A stretch of DNA of 10,452 nt from Vicinamibacteria bacterium (GTDB lineage: Bacteria; Acidobacteriota; Vicinamibacteria; Vicinamibacterales; UBA2999). Made by a program: the position numbers and the translations under genes. How positions within the stretch are numbered: the stretch's first letter is position 1; each line of letters opens with the position of its first letter. Of the stretch, positions 7,517 through 10,452 are shown one piece after another. The notes beneath the pieces are model-generated. The model saw only the letters and a program-made list of their open reading frames with translations, was not told where the DNA came from and ran no database searches. The stretch covers positions 1 to 10,452 of the forward strand of contig JAICEG010000158.1 in the NCBI GenBank assembly GCA_025924295.1. Direction: 5' to 3'.

Positions 7517-7547
7517 TTGACTTCAAGTGCACTTGAAGTTCGATGCT
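7517..7547 (+). promoter_or_regulatory. SoxR-dependent promoter of the SDR/QueA-like operon
   Basis: TTGACT (7517-7522) matches the -35 consensus at five of six positions. After a 19-bp spacer comes GATGCT (7542-7547), a weak -10. Overlong 19-bp spacers filled by a dyad are the hallmark of MerR/SoxR-activated promoters. Predicted initiation near 7554 leaves a leader of about 30 nt, containing the GAGGA (7573-7577) of the SDR gene. On the opposite strand the symmetric positions give no acceptable -10, so activation should be directed rightwards. Confidence 0.65.
7520..7539. promoter_or_regulatory. SoxR box
   Basis: ACTTCAAGTGCACTTGAAGT is a perfect 20-bp palindrome. Its core CTTCAAGTGCACTTGAAG (7521-7538) differs only slightly from the enterobacterial soxS operator core CCTCAAGTTAACTTGAGG, and keeps the TCAAG/CTTGA half sites and their spacing. 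It lies directly between soxR and the divergent operon. The sequence and symmetry are seen; binding by the neighbouring SoxR follows from the known specificity of the family. Confidence 0.88.
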
Positions 7548-7583
7548 TGGGTCATACCCCCGTTGGCAGAGCGAGGAACACAG

Positions 7584-8312
7584 ATGACTGAATCGACTCG
7601 AATCGCACTCGTGACAGGCGCCAGCCGCGGGCTCGGGCTGGTGATCGCCCGCGTCCTGGCGAGGCGCGGATATAGCCTCGTGATTGGCGGCCGCGAGCGC
7701 GGCGCGCTGGACAGCGCTGCCGTTGAACTATCGGCCGACGCCCCCGCCGTTCGCCCGATCCCAGGCGACATCACCGACGCTCAAGTGCGCGTGGCGATGA
7801 TCGACGCCGCGCGGCAACTCGGCGGACTGAACGTGCTCGTCAACAACGCGGCTCAGCTCGGCCCCGTGGGACCGCTGCAGACGTTCGATGTGCCGAGTTT
7901 CGGCCGATTGTTCCCGGTCAACGTTGGAGCGCCGCTGGTTCTCACGCAACTGGCTCTGCCGCTGCTCGTCGAACGCCAGGGACTGATCGTGAACATCACG
8001 AGCGACGCGGCGGACGCGGCGTATCCGGGATGGGGACCGTATGGCGCGACCAAGGCGGCCCTGGAGCTGCTGACGCGCACGCTGGCCGCGGAGCTGCGCG
8101 AGCAGGGAGTGTCGGCCGTGCTCGTCGATCCCGGAGACATGCGAACGCGCATGCATCAGGAGTCTTTGCCCGGTCAGGACATTTCCGATCGGCCGTTGCC
8201 GGAAATCACGGTGCCGTTCTGGAACTGGCTGTTCGATCAGGATCCGAACGCGGTGCGGGGTGAACGCTTCGGTGCCCAGCACGAGGATGCCCGATGGCTT
8301 CAACGAGTGTGA
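7584..8312 (+). CDS. Short-chain dehydrogenase/reductase (classical SDR)
   Basis: A 242-residue NAD(P)-dependent oxidoreductase, full length for a classical SDR. Seen in order: the nucleotide-binding TGASRGLG (11-18), GGRERG (35-40, whose arginines could favour NADP(H)), D62 after the fourth strand, NNAA (87-90), and the catalytic residues N113, S140 (in NITSDA), Y153 and K157 (YGATK), then PGDMRT (183-188). The full Asn-Ser-Tyr-Lys set is present, so the enzyme should be active; its substrate cannot be told. The ATG at 7584 follows GAGGA at the right distance. A longer frame from GTG 7527 would start inside the SoxR box, upstream of the predicted transcript, and add residues foreign to the family. 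It is the first gene of the operon behind the SoxR-type promoter and overlaps the QueA-like gene by 19 bp. SDR-like reductases are known SoxR targets in some actinobacteria. Confidence 0.93.
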   Translation: MTESTRIALVTGASRGLGLVIARVLARRGYSLVIGGRERGALDSAAVELSADAPAVRPIPGDITDAQVRVAMIDAARQLGGLNVLVNNAAQLGPVGPLQTFDVPSFGRLFPVNVGAPLVLTQLALPLLVERQGLIVNITSDAADAAYPGWGPYGATKAALELLTRTLAAELREQGVSAVLVDPGDMRTRMHQESLPGQDISDRPLPEITVPFWNWLFDQDPNAVRGERFGAQHEDARWLQRV

Positions 8313-9388
8313 TCGATGCGTTGACGCTGCCGCCACATCTCGAGGCGTCCGAACCGCCCGAGGCGCGAGGGCTGACGCGAGACGGTGTGCGACTGCTGGT
8401 GTCGCGCATCGACACCGACGCGATCGCCCATTCGCGGTTCGGCGATCTGCCGCGGTGGTTGTCGCCTGGCGATCTCCTGGTCGTCAACACCAGCGGCACG
8501 TTGAAGGCGGCACTGGAGGCGCGGGCAAGACACGGCGAGCGATTCCAGGTGCATCTCTCGACGCGTCTGCCAGGGAACTTCTGGGTGATCGAGGTGCGGC
8601 GCCCGGGTCCGGTTGCCTCGCTTCCCTATCGCGACGCGCGTGCGGGAAGCACCCTCGAGCTCGAAGGCGGCGGCGGCATCACGCTGCTCGCGCCGTATCC
8701 ATTCGCTGGCAGCCTGCGCGCGCAGTCGCGGCTGTGGATTGCCGCGCTGGAGCTGAGCGAACCCGTGCTGCCATACCTCGAACGGTTCGGCAGCCCGATT
8801 CGTTATAGCTACGTTGCCGCTTCGTGGCCGGAGTCGATGTATCAGACGGTGTTTGCGACGGAACAGGGGAGCGCTGAGATGCCATCTGCGGCGCGGCCCT
8901 TCACGCCGGAGCTCGTCACGCGGCTCGTGGCGGCCGGGATTCAGATCGCACCATTGCTGCTGCATACCGGTGTCGCGAGCCTGGAGGATCACGAGGCGCC
9001 CTACGAGGAGTTCTATCGCGTGCCGCCCGAGACCGCCGAGCGTGTCAACGCCGCGAGGCGCGCGGGCCATCGTGTCGTCGCCGTCGGCACCACGGTCGTA
9101 CGCGCGCTCGAAACCGTGACAGATCGGCGAGGAACGACGTCGGCCGGGGAGGGCTGGACCAGCGTCGTGATAGGTCCGCAGCGGCCGCTTCGCGCGGTGA
9201 ATGGTGTGATCACCGGCTTCCATGAGCCGCATGCCACGCATCTCGCCATGATCGAAGAGGTGATCGTCGCCGCCGGTGGCGGCCGATCGTCCTCGCACCT
9301 CGAGTGTGCCTACCGTGAGGCGCAACAGGAGGGGTATCTGTGGCACGAGTTCGGCGACTCCCACCTGATCATCGGCAGTGCGCCGTGA
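8294..9388 (+). CDS. QueA-like protein (S-adenosylmethionine:tRNA ribosyltransferase-isomerase family, divergent paralogue)
   Basis: A 364-residue protein, close to the usual QueA length (about 350). Canonical QueA transfers and isomerises the ribosyl moiety of SAM onto 7-aminomethyl-deazaguanine in tRNA. The fold is recognisable from SPGDLLVVNTSGTL (57-70), YQTVFA (183-188), FTPELVTRLVAAGI (203-216), LLLHTGVASLEDH (221-233), VVAVGTTVVRALE (261-273), ITGFHEP (306-312), CAYREA (338-343) and GDSHLII (354-360). Several signature positions differ from true QueA. NTSGTLKAAL stands where NNTRVIPARL is usual, PSAARPFT replaces PTAGLHF, and GFHEP replaces NFHLP. It may therefore act on a different substrate, and no other queuosine gene is in the window. 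The ATG at 8294 follows a GAGG 7 nt upstream and overlaps the SDR stop, suggesting translational coupling and a shared SoxR-type promoter. Family membership is sure; tRNA modification is not. Confidence 0.88.
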   Translation: MASTSVIDALTLPPHLEASEPPEARGLTRDGVRLLVSRIDTDAIAHSRFGDLPRWLSPGDLLVVNTSGTLKAALEARARHGERFQVHLSTRLPGNFWVIEVRRPGPVASLPYRDARAGSTLELEGGGGITLLAPYPFAGSLRAQSRLWIAALELSEPVLPYLERFGSPIRYSYVAASWPESMYQTVFATEQGSAEMPSAARPFTPELVTRLVAAGIQIAPLLLHTGVASLEDHEAPYEEFYRVPPETAERVNAARRAGHRVVAVGTTVVRALETVTDRRGTTSAGEGWTSVVIGPQRPLRAVNGVITGFHEPHATHLAMIEEVIVAAGGGRSSSHLECAYREAQQEGYLWHEFGDSHLIIGSAP

Positions 9389-9412
9389 TCGGTTCAGTCG
9401 TCAGCGGCGGTG

Positions 9413-9889
9413 TTAGTTCTGTGCTTTCAGTGGTTCGAATTCGTAGATGCCGCCATCGGCCATCAGCGCCAGGAACAGACGGCCATCCTTCATCGTGTAG
9501 CTGCGGATGTTGGTCCACTGCTTGACGATCTGATCGTGAAGCGACCCGGGTGGACAGAGTGCTCGCGTCACGGCCATCGGACCGAACTGCACCTGACTGG
9601 GGCCCGCCGACGTCCAGGTGCCGCGGCCACGATTGCAGTCGATGCGCGCCGCGACGCCTCCCTTTGCATCGAATTCAATCGTGTACTTCGAGCGGTCGTC
9701 CGGGGTCAGCACAGTGTCATCGCCTCCCTCGAATCGCACCAGCTGCCACGACGTACCGGCGAGAGCATTGCCCTGCGAGGTGGTTGTCGTGGTCCGCTGC
9801 GTAGACGCGCAGCTCACGATGACAATCTGACAGGCGGTGAGAGCGAACGCGATCGCTGGATGTTTGACGAAGGCATCGGCGACAGGCAT
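9413..9889 (-). CDS. META-domain (HslJ-like) lipoprotein
   Basis: A 158-residue exported protein. Its N-terminal hydrophobic segment (11-26) ends in lipobox IVSC, with Cys27 as the predicted lipidation site, followed by a Thr-rich linker (30-38). The META domain (about 43-153) shows LAGTSWQLVRF (43-53), the FDAKGGVAARIDCNRGRG stretch (73-90, with conserved C85-N86) and FGPMAVTRALCP (102-113), a hallmark block with C112. The final strand is GGIYEFEP (146-153). META/HslJ proteins are linked to envelope stress and antibiotic tolerance in some bacteria, but their molecular role is poorly known. The ATG at 9889 is preceded by GGAGG 8 nt upstream. The gene converges on the QueA-like gene with 24 bp between stops and no evident terminator. 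Confidence 0.9.
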   Translation of the reverse strand: MPVADAFVKHPAIAFALTACQIVIVSCASTQRTTTTTSQGNALAGTSWQLVRFEGGDDTVLTPDDRSKYTIEFDAKGGVAARIDCNRGRGTWTSAGPSQVQFGPMAVTRALCPPGSLHDQIVKQWTNIRSYTMKDGRLFLALMADGGIYEFEPLKAQN

Positions 9890-9954
9890 CGAGATCGCCT
9901 CCGTAATTTTGCCGAGCTGAAACGAGCGGGAGGGAAACAGAAGGGAAAGGATGT

Positions 9955-9979
9955 CTTGCCATTAATAGTATGAGGCAAG
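9955..9979. promoter_or_regulatory. AT-rich dyad in the META/DUF6178 divergent gap
   Basis: CTTGCC (9955-9960) and GGCAAG (9974-9979) flank an AT-rich core that stands out in this GC-rich DNA. On the minus strand TACTAT (9965-9970) can serve as a -10 for the META gene, with TTGTAG (9990-9995) 19 bp upstream; the match is only fair. On the plus strand TATCAT (10022-10027) is a good -10, but it lies only 9 bp before the DUF6178 ATG and has no clear -35. Nothing else was recognised in 9890-10036. Confidence 0.25.
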
Positions 9980-10036
9980 CACCCCGACGCTACAAGACTG
10001 TTTGTTGCATCGCAAGGCCGGTATCATCGCCGGTCC

Positions 10037-10452
10037 ATGTCGAAACGCGTTCTCCGCACTCAGCATCATCATCGGCGTAGACGCTCTCGCACCTCACGCG
10101 GCCAGTACGACAGTAGACAGCGCGTGAGCACCGCTCTCAGCCGGCGCCAAAGCTCGAGCCGGCTGATCGATCGCCTTCTCGACACGCCGCACCTGGCGCA
10201 CGTTGTCCCCCGCTTACAACCCGAGGTCCTCCATCGCGTCATTCAGCAGTGCGGACTCGAGGACTGCGGCCAGTTGGTGGCATTGACCACACCGGGCCAG
10301 CTGGCGCGTGTCTTCGACCTCGATCTCTGGCGGCCGATTGCGCCCGGTCGTGACGAGCAGTTCGACGCCAGTCGCTTCGGCCTGTGGCTCGAGGTGATGG
10401 TCGACGCGGACGTCTCGAGCGCGGCATCGACGCTTGCCGCAATGGACAGCGA
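10037..10452 (+). CDS. DUF6178-like protein, N-terminal part (runs off the right edge)
   Basis: The frame from the ATG at 10037 stays open to the edge: 138 codons. The first 45 residues are strongly basic and probably disordered (HHHRRRRSR at 10-18). Helical sequence follows: SRLIDRLLDTPHLAHVVPRL (41-60), EVLHRVIQQCGLEDCGQLVALTTPGQLARVFDLDLW (63-98) and FDASRFGLWLEVMVDAD (109-125). The order of elements (leucine-rich helix, GLEDxGxLxALTTPxQL, DLDLW, then a helix with WLE) is what I recall of DUF6178 proteins, which have no known function. This assignment is from memory and should be confirmed by profile search. No strong ribosome-binding site precedes the ATG. A GTG at residue 30 is an alternative start that would remove the basic tail. 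The gene is divergent from the META lipoprotein. Confidence 0.75.
   Translation, partial: MSKRVLRTQHHHRRRRSRTSRGQYDSRQRVSTALSRRQSSSRLIDRLLDTPHLAHVVPRLQPEVLHRVIQQCGLEDCGQLVALTTPGQLARVFDLDLWRPIAPGRDEQFDASRFGLWLEVMVDADVSSAASTLAAMDS

Noticed and set aside
7527..7583. GTG-initiated N-terminal extension of the SDR gene
   Set aside because: It would start inside the SoxR box and upstream of the predicted transcription start. The ATG at 7584 has a proper ribosome-binding site and gives the standard SDR N-terminus.
8300..9364. 354-codon open frame on the minus strand
   Set aside because: It is antisense to the QueA-like gene, which has clear family motifs. The minus translation has none.

Overview
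The window is GC-rich throughout and reads like an ordinary, gene-dense stretch of a bacterial chromosome, most probably from an Acidobacteriota member; a Vicinamibacterales-like lineage is a guess. The main taxonomic pointer is a PadR-family regulator directly followed by a duplicated FtsX/MacB-type permease with no ATPase beside it. This is the arrangement known as ADOP (Acidobacterial duplicated orphan permease). Large ankyrin proteins with the same kind of short N-terminal module are also common in that phylum. No rRNA, tRNA, CRISPR array, insertion sequence or transposase was found.

Layout. Positions 1-5876 are all on the minus strand. Read in the direction of transcription they hold a 1008-residue ankyrin-repeat protein (5876 to 2850), a PadR regulator (2740 to 2411) and an ADOP permease (2401 off the left edge, 800 codons visible). 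A perfect 23-bp palindrome abuts the padR start codon and is the likely operator for padR-ADOP. A divergent intergenic region (5877-6098) leads to a plus-strand lipoprotein (6099-7040). This protein carries two DUF333-type cysteine modules and a LppP/LprE-like C-terminus. It converges, 7 bp apart, on a minus-strand soxR gene (7048-7509) with an intact [2Fe-2S] cysteine motif.

Between soxR and the next operon lies a perfect 20-bp palindrome that closely matches the SoxR box of enterobacterial soxS promoters. It sits in a 19-bp spacer between a good -35 and a weak -10. The promoter points at a two-gene operon: a classical short-chain dehydrogenase/reductase (7584-8312) overlapping by 19 bp a divergent paralogue of the queuosine enzyme QueA (8294-9388). 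The simplest reading is a redox-responsive SDR/QueA-like operon controlled by the adjacent SoxR, and this is the most interesting unit in the window.

The right end holds a minus-strand META/HslJ-type lipoprotein (9413-9889), convergent with the QueA-like gene. Across a 147-bp divergent gap is the start of a plus-strand gene resembling the DUF6178 family (10037 off the right edge). Many long open frames lie antisense to the real genes, as expected at this GC content. They were discarded.
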